Below are positions 28,801 to 37,286 of a stretch of 64,000 nucleotides of DNA, in pieces. The stretch is from Pararhizobium capsulatum DSM 1112 (GTDB lineage Bacteria; Pseudomonadota; Alphaproteobacteria; Rhizobiales; Rhizobiaceae): positions 496,001 to 560,000 of the forward strand of contig NZ_JAUSVF010000003.1 of assembly GCF_030814475.1 (NCBI RefSeq). Direction: 5' to 3'. Below the pieces are notes generated by a model. That model was not told where the DNA came from and searched no databases. It was given only the letters and a program-made list of their open reading frames with translations. Within the stretch, counting starts at the first letter, position 1; the number at the start of each line of letters is the position of its first letter. A program made the position numbers and the translations under genes.

Positions 28801-31800
28801 CCGATGATCGAGACATCGCCGGCATGCGGATTGTTGAACTCGGAGATGATCGACGTGCCGGCGCTTGCCACTGCCTCAGCCGTTCCGTTCTGATCGATGT
28901 AGCTGGTGACAACACGAACCACGCCGCCGACGTCCGCGTCGCCGAGCGTGTAGGTCGCCTGGTCGGTGCCGACATTGACGAAGCCTGAACCCGTGTCGCG
29001 CTGCCACTGGTAGTGCAGCGCCCCAAGACCATCGGCATCGGCCAGAGCGGCGGTGTTGGCGGTCAGGACCTGATTCACGTTTGAGGTACCGGCGATCGAT
29101 ACGCCGCCCGTGGGTGCGTCGTTGATGTTGACGATCGCTGCGGTTGCGGCGCTTGTAACGCCGTTGGCAAAGCCCTGGCCGTCGGTATAGCTGATGACCA
29201 CACGAACCACGCTGCCGACATCATCGTCGCTGAGCGTATAGGTCGCCTGATCAGTTCCGACGTTGACGAAGCCTGAACCCGTGTCGCGCTGCCACTGATA
29301 GTTCAGTGTGCCGAGGCCATCGGCATCGGCCAGAGCGGCGGTGTTGGCAGTCAGCACCTGATTCTCGGTCGGCGTTCCGGTGATCGACACGCCGCCCGTG
29401 GGCGTATCATTGGTCGCCATGACCAGGGCGGTCGCGGCGCTGGTCTCCGATTCCACAGTGCCTCCGGCGTCGGTATAGTAGATCACCACGCGGACCACGC
29501 CGCCGATGTCGCCATCGCCCACGGCGTAGGTCGCCTGGTCGGCGCCGACATTGACGTAGCCGCCGCCGACGTCGTGCTGCCACTGGTAGTGCAGCGCACC
29601 GATGCCGTCAGGATCGGCCAGGGTTGAAACAGCCGTCAGGACCTGGTCCTCGGCCGGCGTGCCGGTGATGCTGGCGGCGCCGGTGTGCAGGTCGTTGGTC
29701 GCTGTGATGTTGACCAGCACCGAGCCGCCGGCCGTGCCCGTCGCGCCTGAGCCCTGGCCGCCACCGGGCGAACCATCGTTCAGCGCATAGTTCAGCGTCA
29801 CCGACGCGGGCGGTGCATCGCTGGTGTTGGTGTAACGGATATTGTGGATGACGTCGTTGACCAGCGCCGTGGTCGCCGCCTCGCCCGAACTGGTGAAGTT
29901 GATCGTCAATACACCGCCGATGCTGGTGTAGGTGGCGAAGGTCAACCCACCGACCTGCAGATTGGCGCCGCTGACGGTAAACGAACCGCCCGAAGAGAAA
30001 GAGAACGCATCCACGGCATTGGCAGAGGCGCGTTGCACCGTGAAACTGGCGCCGGCGTAGTCGCCAATGCCGCCGTTGCCGGCATCCAGATCGACGTCGG
30101 AGACCGTCAGCGAACCCAGCAGGTTCGCCGCCGTCTGCTCGGTGGCGCCGACCGTGGCGGCGCTGCCCGGGACCACGGGTGTGTCATTCACGGCGTTGAT
30201 ACTGGTGGTCAGTGTCGTACTGGCATCGCTGTAGCGGGTCTGGCCGCCGTTGACACTGACGTCCAGAATGGTGCCGGTCGACACCGCGCCGCCGGAATTG
30301 TCGATCAAACAGGCCACCAGGGCCGGAACCGCGCCGTTGAAATTGCTGGCTGGCAGGAAGCGGACCAAGGTTCCGCCCCCCAGCACCAGGGCCGAGCTCT
30401 GGCTGGGCTCACCGATCGTGATCCAGGCACCATTGAAGTACTGCCAGACGCCTTGGCTCGATACCGCGTTGCCGGTGATGGCCACGCCAGCCAGCGTGTT
30501 GCCGGCATCCGGGTCGGTAAAGATCGAACTGAACAGGGTCGAAACGCTCTGGCCGCCTGGGGAGGCGGTGTTTTCATCGACCGCCGCCAGGATGGCCGAG
30601 CCGCTGGCGAACGGGGCGTCATTGGTGGAGGTGACTGTGATGTTCAGCGTCAGGGGCGCGCTGTAGGGCGTGGAGCCTCCGGTGGTGGCGACGTCCGGGG
30701 TCTGGCCGGTGGTCACCACCCCGGACGAGTCGTCGATCAGCGAGACGGTCAGCGAAGGCGCCGTGCCGGAATAGTCCGCCGCCGGGACGAAACGCACCAG
30801 GGTGCTGGCGCCCAGGACGAAGGCGGCGGAAACCGAAACAGCCGGCAGGTCATGCCAGCTTCCGGCGTCGAAGTACTGGTACATGCCCTGAGCGGCGGTC
30901 GCCAGGTTCGCCGTCACCGCCACGCCCGTGAAGGCGTTGGCCGACGAACCGCCGGACACCGTGTCCTTGGCGTCGGAGAAGTGGCTGAGGAACAGCGACG
31001 AGACCGTCTCGCCGGTTCCGGTGGCGGAGTCTTCGCCGATCGACGCCAGGCTGACGGACGAACCGCCAATGATGGTCGGGGCGTCGTTGAGGGCATTAAC
31101 GGCGTGAGAGAGCTCCACCGTGCCGTTGGAATAGGACGTTGAGCCGCCGCTGGTGGTGGTGTTGACGACGGCGCCATTGGTCAGGGCGCCGCCGGATGCA
31201 TCGACCAGCTTCACGGTCAGGGTCGGGGCCGGGCCGTTGAAATCGGCGGCCGGCAGGAAGCGGATCGGCGCACTGGCCGCGATCGTAACCGCTGCCGCCG
31301 TCGAGGCCGCGCCGACGTTTACCCAGGTCGAGCCGTTATAGTACTGCCACTGGCCGGTGCCGACGGTGGAACCGTTGGCGGTCACTGCCACCCCCGCGAA
31401 AGTGTCGGTGTCGGCGTCACTGTACTGGCCACTGAACAGGGCCGAAACCGTGTTGGTCAGGGTGGCGTTAGCCACATCTTCATTGGTCGCGGTTAAGGCC
31501 TCGGTCCCATCGCCGACGATGACCGGCGCATTGTTCACGCCGATGATGGTGATGGTGTAGCCGTCGGTGTCGCTCTGCGCGCCGCCCGAGCCGGTGGCGC
31601 CGCCGTCGTTGGTGACCACCGTCAGGGTGTCTGTGCCGCTGACGTTCGTATTGCCGAGGAACACCAGGCCGTTGGACGCAGCCAGAGTGGCGTTGATCTC
31701 GTTGATTGTTCCGGTGATGGTTACCGAAGCGGTACCGTTGCCGAACAAATCGCCCGGCACCAGGCCGCTGGCGACGTCGGTCCGCACGGTCAGCACGCCC

Positions 31801-33440
31801 TTGGTTACGCCCAGAGTGACCGTGACCACGGTCGACGCCGTGTTGGCATCGACGTCACTGATTGACAGGCCAGTGACGGCGATGTTGGTGTTTTCGTTGC
31901 CGGTGGCACTGGACACAGTGCCGTTGATCGGTGCGTCGTTCACCGCCGCGAGGTTGATCGTCGTCGTGCCGCTGTTGACCGATCCGGCCCCCACACCCGG
32001 CGTCCCGTCGTTGATCGTCCAGGTCAGGGTGCGGGAGGCGTTGGCGCCGTAGTTCGTCGGGTTGTCGCCCGTGGTCCAGTAGGTGATCGCAGCCAATACC
32101 GATTGGTAGTTGGCGATGGTGTCGTAGCCGCTCAGCGTGAGTGTCTCGGTCGCCGCATTCCAGCTCACCGTAATGCTGGTGCCGGCGATCGTGCCCGAAA
32201 TCTGCTTGGCCACACCGTAACCGAGATGGTCGTCGGCCGTACTGCTCTCGTTGGACAAGAAGGTGCCGCCGGTGATCTGCACCGTGGCGCTGACCAGATA
32301 GCCGCCTTCCTTGTCGGTGATCGTCGGCGCGCCGGTCAGCAGAGTGGTCGTGGCTCCCTGCTCGGTCGGGCTCGCGACTGTGCCGCTGACGCCCAGGACT
32401 GCCAGGTCCACGAAGGCCATCCCCTCGATGACGGCGTTGGTGACGGTGAGACCGGGATTGATCGTGCGAACCAGGGACGCGCTGGTGCCGGCGCCATTCA
32501 GCTGGAAGACGTAGATCACGTTGTCAGCCCCGGGGCTGTCCTCGGAGCTCTCAAGATAGATCTGGCGTGTGCTCTGATCGAACGTCATGTCGCCGCCGTA
32601 GAAGACGTTGACTGGCATGCCGGTCAGCGTCACCTTGACGGCGGTGTCGTTCGACGCGTTCTCGCTGATGTACCAGAGCGCGTTGTCGTTGGCATCGTAG
32701 TTGGCGGTGGGATACGGATTTCTCGAGCGGGTCGTGAAATAGACCAAGTGGGTGGTCTCATCTACCTCGACATCCATGATCTGGCCGTTGCTCAGGTCCA
32801 CGGGGAACTGGGCGGCGGTGGTCATCTGGGTGTGGGTGTTCGGGTTGGCGAGATCGAGGCGGAACAGCCCGGACGTAAACCCATCGACCGAATCCGAGTA
32901 GAACAGACGTTCGATCGAATGATCGATCGCGAAGTCGAAAGGGTCGAGAATCTTGAGGCCGCCCACGTCCGGTCGGTTGTCGGTGTTGGCCGTGGTCAGG
33001 AAGCCGGTGTCGGTGAGCACGCCTGCGGCAGTGTATGTGTAGACCTTGATGCCGGTGATGGCGCCATTCAGCGCGTCGTTGTCCTGGACGCCGACATAGA
33101 TCCTGCGATTGATCGGATCGACTTCGATCGTGTTGACGATGAGGGTATCGGGACTGAAATCGACCACGATGGTCGGGGTGCCCGAGCCGTCGATGTTGCC
33201 CCGCACCAGGTAGGCGTTGTAATTCAGCGGCGACGCGGTGTTGGCGATCGCGAAATAGAAGCCGGCCGCTGTATCCACACCGATATCGGTGACCGAATTA
33301 CTGGGGAAGTCGTTATCGCCCGTGCCCGCCCCACCATTGTCGTTGACGATCGTGCTGGCGGTGCCGTCGTCATTGATCCGCACGAGGCGGGTTTCGGCGT
33401 CGCCGCCCTCAGTGATGTACCACAATTGCCCGGTCGCCAT
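25836..33440 (-). CDS. giant RTX adhesin with cadherin-like tandem repeats (2534 aa)
   Basis: Very large, probably type I-secreted surface protein without a signal peptide. Residues 1 to about 340 look like a beta-propeller-type region with repeated RIYVGV/HLVYFTTRS-like strands. Cadherin-like/VCBS-type modules follow, each ending VNDAP-type. About seven 96-residue repeats (TENQVLTANTAALADADGLG core; encoded near 27680-29700) come next, then three 111-residue repeats (SYKLTTADLSFSDADD core; encoded about 26670-27670). A last cadherin-like module precedes RTX nonapeptides (LDGKGGNDIIRGGGGNDTL) and a serralysin-type C-terminus ending GDFIL, the probable secretion signal. The ATG follows GGGAGAAG. 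Likely Ca2+-dependent adhesion or biofilm role; no HlyB/HlyD/TolC genes are in the window. Confidence 0.92.
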   Translation of the reverse strand: MATGQLWYITEGGDAETRLVRINDDGTASTIVNDNGGAGTGDNDFPSNSVTDIGVDTAAGFYFAIANTASPLNYNAYLVRGNIDGSGTPTIVVDFSPDTLIVNTIEVDPINRRIYVGVQDNDALNGAITGIKVYTYTAAGVLTDTGFLTTANTDNRPDVGGLKILDPFDFAIDHSIERLFYSDSVDGFTSGLFRLDLANPNTHTQMTTAAQFPVDLSNGQIMDVEVDETTHLVYFTTRSRNPYPTANYDANDNALWYISENASNDTAVKVTLTGMPVNVFYGGDMTFDQSTRQIYLESSEDSPGADNVIYVFQLNGAGTSASLVRTINPGLTVTNAVIEGMAFVDLAVLGVSGTVASPTEQGATTTLLTGAPTITDKEGGYLVSATVQITGGTFLSNESSTADDHLGYGVAKQISGTIAGTSITVSWNAATETLTLSGYDTIANYQSVLAAITYWTTGDNPTNYGANASRTLTWTINDGTPGVGAGSVNSGTTTINLAAVNDAPINGTVSSATGNENTNIAVTGLSISDVDANTASTVVTVTLGVTKGVLTVRTDVASGLVPGDLFGNGTASVTITGTINEINATLAASNGLVFLGNTNVSGTDTLTVVTNDGGATGSGGAQSDTDGYTITIIGVNNAPVIVGDGTEALTATNEDVANATLTNTVSALFSGQYSDADTDTFAGVAVTANGSTVGTGQWQYYNGSTWVNVGAASTAAAVTIAASAPIRFLPAADFNGPAPTLTVKLVDASGGALTNGAVVNTTTSGGSTSYSNGTVELSHAVNALNDAPTIIGGSSVSLASIGEDSATGTGETVSSLFLSHFSDAKDTVSGGSSANAFTGVAVTANLATAAQGMYQYFDAGSWHDLPAVSVSAAFVLGASTLVRFVPAADYSGTAPSLTVSLIDDSSGVVTTGQTPDVATTGGSTPYSAPLTLNITVTSTNDAPFASGSAILAAVDENTASPGGQSVSTLFSSIFTDPDAGNTLAGVAITGNAVSSQGVWQYFNGAWITIGEPSQSSALVLGGGTLVRFLPASNFNGAVPALVACLIDNSGGAVSTGTILDVSVNGGQTRYSDASTTLTTSINAVNDTPVVPGSAATVGATEQTAANLLGSLTVSDVDLDAGNGGIGDYAGASFTVQRASANAVDAFSFSSGGSFTVSGANLQVGGLTFATYTSIGGVLTINFTSSGEAATTALVNDVIHNIRYTNTSDAPPASVTLNYALNDGSPGGGQGSGATGTAGGSVLVNITATNDLHTGAASITGTPAEDQVLTAVSTLADPDGIGALHYQWQHDVGGGYVNVGADQATYAVGDGDIGGVVRVVIYYTDAGGTVESETSAATALVMATNDTPTGGVSITGTPTENQVLTANTAALADADGLGTLNYQWQRDTGSGFVNVGTDQATYTLSDDDVGSVVRVVISYTDGQGFANGVTSAATAAIVNINDAPTGGVSIAGTSNVNQVLTANTAALADADGLGALHYQWQRDTGSGFVNVGTDQATYTLGDADVGGVVRVVTSYIDQNGTAEAVASAGTSIISEFNNPHAGDVSIIGTATENQILTASTAALADADGVGALHYQWQRDTGSGFVNVGTDQADYTLGDADVGSVVRVVISYSDGEGFLETAASADTPGIAAINDAHTGGVSITGTPTENQVLTANTAALADADGLGTLNYQWQRDTGSGFVNVGTDQATYTLSDDDVGGAVRVVVSYTDGQGFAESATSASTAGIFNVNDAPTGGVSISGTATENQVLTANTAALADADGLGALHYQWQRDTGSGFVNVGTDQATYTLGDDDVGGVVRVVASYTDGQGFAESATSASTAGIFNVNDAPTGGVSISGTATENQVLTANTAALADADGLGALHYQWQRDTGSGFVNVGTDQVTYTLGDADVGGVVRVVTSYIDQNGTAEAVTSAGTSVVGNVNDAPVLTGDLKATVKEGGSYRLTTADLNFSDADDAASGVRFTVSSQTAGKLLVNGVAATSFTGTDLAAGKVSVAHNGSETIKATFKVVVEDGNEDGSAPVAKTFSFTVTPVNDAPVLTGDLKATVKEGTSYKLTTADLSFSDADDAASGVRFTVSSQTAGKLLVNGVAATSFTGTDLAAGKVSFAHNGSETIKATFKVVVEDGNEDASAPVAKTFSFTVTPVNDAPVLTGDLKATVTEGTSYKLTTADLSFSDADDTASGVRFTVSSQTAGKLLVNGVAATSFTGTDLAAGKVSFAHKGSETIKATFKVVVEDGNEDASAPVAKTFSFTVTPVNDAPVLIATQVLTSIAENASTVLARKVATLAITDADGGTNKLSLTGSDAKLFEIKNGALWLKAGATLDYETNTSLDVNVRLDDTTIGTGYEASKTIKIAVKNILETIGGTSGDNTLTGTSGDEILDGKGGNDIIRGGGGNDTLIGGTGIDTLYGGAGNDVFKFVTTQDSAPGFSGFVNNGSLSPLSGAGKRDIIADFGLGDDRLDVSKIDANTKLGGDQAFTWKGTGNFSGTSGDLLYRVYDLVGTANDKTIVYGDVDLNGRADFQIELAGIHHLARGDFIL
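26670..27670 (-). repeat. three tandem 333-base repeats inside the adhesin gene
   Basis: The GCGTCATTGACCGGCGTGAC block begins near 26677, 27010 and 27343, giving an exact 333-base (111-codon) period. Copies differ at only a few positions, so they were recently duplicated or are homogenised by recombination. They encode cadherin-like modules. Confidence 0.9.
27680..29700 (-). repeat. about seven tandem 288-base repeats inside the adhesin gene
   Basis: The CGCGTCGTTGA block occurs at 27963, 28251 and 28539, showing a 288-base (96-codon) period; less regular copies continue to about 29700. Two central copies are almost identical over their whole length. Copy number is likely to vary between strains and may be miscounted in short-read assemblies. 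Confidence 0.88.
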
Positions 33441-33738
33441 CGTCGCTTCTCCCTGACGCTATTAGCCACGATCGCGTTTTTGAACCGACGGGGGCGAGGT
33501 CGTTATCCTTGTCGACTATTGTATGTTTTCCGCGCCATGGCGGATCGGTCGCGCAGAAAAAATGATGTCATTCGAAAATCTGTGGCCGGATCGCTCTCGG
33601 AAGAAACTCCGAGAGCCCGGTGAGCGCAGGCGAAGGCTTGATGCTCAAATGCACGATATCCGGCGCTGCCGGTGACCTTGAAAAAACTGATCTGCAAAGC
33701 TGATTGCTTCGGCGGCAATCAGTATGGAATGTTGGGTA

Positions 33739-34503
33739 TCACATCCGCCATTTCAGTCCGACGCGGATGACATCGGCGTCAATATCGCTCTCAAATCGTG
33801 GGAACGCGCCCACCGGTTCAATGGCCGCGCCCGTGGCAGTCACCGCGCCGAAATCGTAATGCAGATATTCCAGGCCGACCGACCAGTTCGGCTGGAAGCG
33901 CCATTCGACACCGCCGCCTGCCACCCAACCGGTTTCCGTACCTCCGCCCGACACGTCCATCAGCCCCTGCGTCGGGACTTCGTGCCTGTCAAAGGCGCGC
34001 ACATTGATATCGGCAAACGCCACGCCGCCGGTGACGTAGAACAGGACATCGGACGCCGTTACACCAGCGCGCAACCGCGCGCTTGCCGCCCAGTCCATGT
34101 CGAAGCTTGTATGGGTATCGCTCTGGATTGCCGAAGTCCCGGTCGCGCCGAGGTTCATCAGCGAGAAATCGAGGACCCCCCCGACCACGAAAGTTTTGTC
34201 GCTCAGATCGAACTGCTGATCGCACCCGGTCTCGACGCCACCTGTCAGCCCGTTGCCGGCCATGCCGATCGTCTCATAGGCGGGGTCATTCCAGCCGCTG
34301 CCCGAACCGGCGAATGGGCCTTCACCGAACGGCATATCGGTCGTATCCGCATCGGCACGACCATAGCCGGTGTTGACACCGAGATAGCAGCCGGACCAGG
34401 TGGGTGAGGTTGCCGCTGGGGGATAGACATCAGCGGCGGCGACGGACTGAAGACCAAATATGAGGGCCGCGGCAGCAGCCATACAAACAATATTGTATTT
34501 CAA
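33739..34503 (-). CDS. outer-membrane beta-barrel protein, Omp25/31-like (TTG start)
   Basis: 254-residue outer-membrane porin-like protein of the Rhizobiales Omp25/Omp31 family. It begins with a signal peptide (KYNIVCMAAAAALIFGLQSV, cleavage near AADVYPP). The first mature strand is WSGCYLGVNTGYGRAD. Later features are GGVLDFSLMNLG, SARLRAGVTASDVLFYVTGG and a C-terminus ending in an aromatic-containing strand (VIRVGLKWRM). The TTG at 34503 was chosen because a GGGGGG tract sits six bases upstream and it gives a charged signal-peptide N-terminus; ATG 34482 is the alternative. It lies upstream of, and parallel to, the adhesin gene, 298 bases away. It may stabilise the envelope; any link to adhesin export is a guess. 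Confidence 0.85.
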   Translation of the reverse strand: MKYNIVCMAAAAALIFGLQSVAAADVYPPAATSPTWSGCYLGVNTGYGRADADTTDMPFGEGPFAGSGSGWNDPAYETIGMAGNGLTGGVETGCDQQFDLSDKTFVVGGVLDFSLMNLGATGTSAIQSDTHTSFDMDWAASARLRAGVTASDVLFYVTGGVAFADINVRAFDRHEVPTQGLMDVSGGGTETGWVAGGGVEWRFQPNWSVGLEYLHYDFGAVTATGAAIEPVGAFPRFESDIDADVIRVGLKWRM

Positions 34504-35165
34504 TCTGCGCCCCCCAGGACAATCGACCCCGCGCAGGTTCAAAAAAACGCGCGACGAACCGCAGCATAGGAGAATTTCTCGTAAATCACCAGCCCTTAAT
34601 CGCAATGGTTGAAGTGAAAATATACTTCTATCTGTCTGCGATCGAATATCACATGTTGCATGGGCAAGCGTCGTCAAGCACCAGATCATAGCCCGACACG
34701 CCGCCTAAAGTTCTCCCATGTGAAATGCGCTCTCAGATACTAACCGATCTGCCGACGCATACTCAAATGCAGGTATTGGCCGAGTCCGCCATATATATGA
34801 TGCTGTAGGCCACGCCTGCCCCGCGATGGTTGGCTTATCGTTCGTTGCTGTCGTGATCGAGTAACGGGTGATTGTCGTTCGCGAAAAACCCGGCTGGCAG
34901 CCGTCACAGCCGGCCGCCTTACTGGCGGGCGCGTACGCAGAACTTCACGCGCCTGCCGTTGTGGCACGGAAGATCGTAAGAAAATCGTAAAGTGCTTTCG
35001 GGCCACGGTGCGGTTTTCCTTGCCGACGAATGATGATGACAACGGCCTGGTGGACCACAACCCCGATCCTGGCAAGCACCTATATGCATATCAAATCGCA
35101 GAATCGGTCCCGGGCGAAATATAATTCTACACCTGTCGGAATATTTCAGAGCGCCACATCGGTAC
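34504..35165. other. 662-base region without a convincing gene
   Basis: It contains only a diverged copy of the dispersed repeat (34828-34965). A minus-strand open frame at 34740-35075 has no recognisable domain or ribosome-binding site and overlaps the repeat. AT content is higher around 34590-34640 and 35080-35160, which fits promoter or spacer DNA. Confidence 0.5.
34828..34965. repeat. dispersed repeat copy 2
   Basis: It starts GGTTGGCTTATCGTTCGTT, matching 25583 onward, with a weaker right half resembling the 51655-51735 copy. Boundaries are approximate. Confidence 0.4.
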
Positions 35166-35525
35166 CTAAATGATTTCTTTCTGCTTATCCTTTTTGAAAA
35201 TCAGTTTAATTCCCCCTCGCCCGGCCACCTTGCCCCCTGACCCTAGTATATTAATTTGACCTTCAGAACTAATTTCAACAGAAAGTTCAAGCTGATCTAA
35301 AGAGAGACTGGCGTTCGTGAAAGACTGATCAAATACATGTTGAACAACTTCAAGGAGGTTTGTGACCTGATCCCGCAAATCATCGGCGCTGAGATGGACA
35401 ATCTTAAAAAAACCGCGGTCACGAATTGCACCGAAACCGCCGCCAACATCTTCACCGCTTCTGACGCCGTCGGCCGATTCCATATCAACCTCAGTCAGAA
35501 CAGATATTCGTCTATTCAATGACAT
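35166..35525 (-). CDS. Pepco-like small protein associated with conflict systems
   Basis: 119-residue protein opening NRRISVLTEVDMESADGVRS and ending with a beta-rich LELSVEISSEGQINILGSGG, GKGGIKLIF-like segment. This C-terminal pattern recalls the Pepco/Trypco effector-associated domains described in NTPase-based bacterial conflict systems; I recall the pattern rather than an alignment. The ATG at 35525 follows AGGAGGAAAAGA, an excellent ribosome-binding site, so the seven upstream codons are not used. It lies 10 bases after the stop of an FGE-sulfatase-type fragment, so the two were in one operon. It is AT-richer than the left half of the window, suggesting transfer. Confidence 0.6.
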   Translation of the reverse strand: MSLNRRISVLTEVDMESADGVRSGEDVGGGFGAIRDRGFFKIVHLSADDLRDQVTNLLEVVQHVFDQSFTNASLSLDQLELSVEISSEGQINILGSGGKVAGRGGIKLIFKKDKQKEII

Positions 35526-35535
35526 TCTTTTCCTC

Positions 35536-35739
35536 CTAAAGCTCACAGACTAGCCTGAAACCAACACGGCCCTCCCACCCCCTGTTCGTTTCGATCATTC
35601 GGTCGCGATATGACGACCGACAGATCGCAGGATGATGGGACCAAGATCCGCCTCTCAATACGCGCCACGGGGAACCATCCTGAAACGCGCTCCATCCACC
35701 GATGAATCGGAGAGCCGGTCGTGCCAGTTGTCTAGGCAA
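35536..35739 (-). pseudogene. C-terminal fragment of a formylglycine-generating-enzyme (FGE-sulfatase) domain protein
   Basis: The reading frame ends WRVLRGGSWSHHPAICRSS, then GWEGRVGFRLVCEL, which is the conserved C-terminus of the FGE-sulfatase (C-type-lectin-like) fold. Only about 45 residues of the domain remain; sequence upstream of SPWRVLRGG is unrelated. The rest of the gene has been lost at a junction near 35690-35740. Such domains occur with Pepco/Trypco proteins in conflict systems, which suits the neighbour. Confidence 0.65.
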
Positions 35740-35924
35740 ACCGTCAACGCCCCCTTGCCGGCGCGATTGCCATGGAGATCAAGGCACCGCGTGGTTTCGC
35801 GGATCCTCCTTCCATCCAGGTGGCGTTGCCCCGATGCTTCCTCGACATAACCCTCTTCACCGGTCTTGCCTTTAGTGACCACCTGCGCAAACCTTTCACG
35901 CCGTGCGTTGTTGAGGACTGGCAC
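35740..35924 (-). pseudogene. fragment resembling a phage terminase small-subunit N-terminus
   Basis: The first 25-30 residues (LNNARRERFAQVVTKGKTGE) resemble the opening of terminase small-subunit-like proteins common in rhizobial genomes. The similarity stops soon after and no helix-turn-helix continuation is seen. A similar fragment occurs on the minus strand at 63260-63395. It could be chance in such a short stretch. Confidence 0.35.
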
Positions 35925-35948
35925 GGGTCAACCTTGGGAGTGTGTGAA

Positions 35949-36131
35949 ATGGCGTTTCCTGATAGGCCGTTGGCATCGACATCGAAGGAAAAGCTTGGCG
36001 ACGGATGGCTCGTGAAGACATTGAACGTCGGCGCCAAAGCGGAACAAGAGTCCTTCTTTAAGAGCGAAGCGGCGGCAGATGCCTACCTATCCAAGCAATA
36101 TGAGCTCGTTCGAACCGAAAACGGCGGCTAG
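35949..36131 (+). CDS. small hypothetical protein (60 aa)
   Basis: Short protein (MAFPDRPLASTSKEKLGDGW start) with a charged, mixed composition and a C-terminus rich in Glu and Lys. The ATG at 35949 has GGGAG ten bases upstream; the open frame extends further left but through non-coding-looking sequence. No family recognised. It is followed after 64 bases by another small plus-strand gene. Confidence 0.55.
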   Translation: MAFPDRPLASTSKEKLGDGWLVKTLNVGAKAEQESFFKSEAAADAYLSKQYELVRTENGG

Positions 36132-36195
36132 CGGAACGCCCGCTTCGCTTCTCGCGCTTTTTCTAATATTGCCTCGATCAACCTGGGAGAATGGC

Positions 36196-36477
36196 ATGGA
36201 CGAGATCATTGAAGACCTTCTGGCGGCCCAGGCGGCGCAGTCAGTCGTTGTGACCACGCTTCTGCGCTTGGTCCTCAATGCAATCCGGGAGGATGACGAG
36301 GGGGAAATTCGAAGAACGTTGCTGTCCAAGTGGAATGAAGAAGGTGCCGTCCTGCTCGACAGTAACGTTTTTGTCGGGCTTTCGCCAGAAGGGCAGGCCC
36401 GCGTTGTCGAAAAGTCGAAGGTTCGTATGACTGAAATCCTCGCGACAGCCCATAAAAGCGAGAGTACCGGCCCTTAG
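36196..36477 (+). CDS. small hypothetical protein (93 aa)
   Basis: Mostly helical protein starting MDEIIEDLLAAQAAQSVVVT, with LLRLVLNAIREDDEGEIRRT and a C-terminal ARVVEKSKVRMTEIL helix. The ATG at 36196 lies after GGGAGAATGGC, within good distance; upstream in-frame ATGs are inside the preceding gene. It broadly resembles the small helical proteins at 42730 and 47519 in size and N-terminal pattern, but clear homology is not evident by eye. Function unknown. Confidence 0.6.
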   Translation: MDEIIEDLLAAQAAQSVVVTTLLRLVLNAIREDDEGEIRRTLLSKWNEEGAVLLDSNVFVGLSPEGQARVVEKSKVRMTEILATAHKSESTGP

Positions 36478-37221
36478 TCCGGCTCCATCGCAGGCATGCC
36501 GGCTTGGACTAGTTCGCGGCAACGCAATAGAAATAGCTCTTCACCGCCAGTCCCGCGAAGGCCTTAACCGAGCAACCGCATGTTTCAGGTTTGAAGCATT
36601 CCAGGCCTCGGCTCAATCGTTCAACCCGGTCCAATCGCTGTGGTTAACTATCGCTGCGCTGCCAGCGTCCAGTTGCCGCAGGGTTTCGCCGATGCAGTGC
36701 CATCTGGTTTCGAGCCCGTCAGAAGGTCGTGGCGGCAGTTTGGCGTGCCATCTCGACCGTTGATGGAGGGATGCGAGGTTGTCAACGATCTTTTCGCCTT
36801 TGGCGTTATACTAGGGCCGACTGCGGGTACGATCCTTTGCATTGCCATCTCTCACCCGTCGAACCTGCAGGCGTTGGCAAGGTTGTCGCAATATGCGTCC
36901 GCGGTCTGCATACCGGCCAGTTCTCCCTCCTTCCCGGGATTTACGCTCGGCCGAAGAGTCCACGATCCTGCAGCCGAAGGCAAAAGCCTTCAGCCAGCCC
37001 ATTCATCAACCTCGGAAGGAATGGCCGCGCCTTCGTTGGCTGCTCATCTGGCCTATCGGAGACTTCGCCGCCGTTGCGAAGGGGTAGCTGTGCCGCGAAC
37101 TGTCCAGCATAGAGGCGATGTGGGCCAAAACTCGCCTCCCTCGCCGACGACCGCGGCGCTGTTGACTAAGGAAAACAAGCCAATAGGCTGTCCTTGATGA
37201 TTCGTTACCCGGGATAAGATT
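36478..37221. other. 744-base stretch with no supported gene
   Basis: A 185-codon plus-strand frame (36640-37197) is open but low-complexity in character, lacks a ribosome-binding site and shows no domain. The last 100 bases begin the direct repeat shared with 38255-38415. Nothing else recognised. Confidence 0.5.
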
Positions 37222-37286
37222 ATGCCTATGCAGCGTGTATTGGAGAAAGTCGGCGACGACTGGATAGCGATTACTGATCTCGCGGC
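37118..37286 (+). repeat. direct repeat copy A (5' end of a small wHTH-like gene)
   Basis: Shares CGCCTCCCT-CCGACGACC-CGGCGCTGTT and AACTAAGGAAAACAA with 38263-38415, continuing into coding sequence (GCGTGTATTGGAG, GACTGGATAGCGATT). Copy A runs into an intact gene; copy B is cut next to the IS1595-like element. Confidence 0.8.

Noticed and set aside
26670-29700. Regular 288/333-base repeats considered as a CRISPR array or DNA satellite
   Set aside because: The unit is far too long for CRISPR, there are no unique spacers, and periods are exact codon multiples inside an open frame.
29844-31142. 432-codon plus-strand frame opposite the adhesin
   Set aside because: Antisense shadow of the adhesin coding sequence with no recognisable domain.
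32103-33623. 506-codon plus-strand frame opposite the adhesin 5' end
   Set aside because: Antisense shadow; it runs across the adhesin start without any start signal.
36640-37197. 185-codon plus-strand frame
   Set aside because: No ribosome-binding site and no coherent protein pattern; it overlaps the direct repeat.
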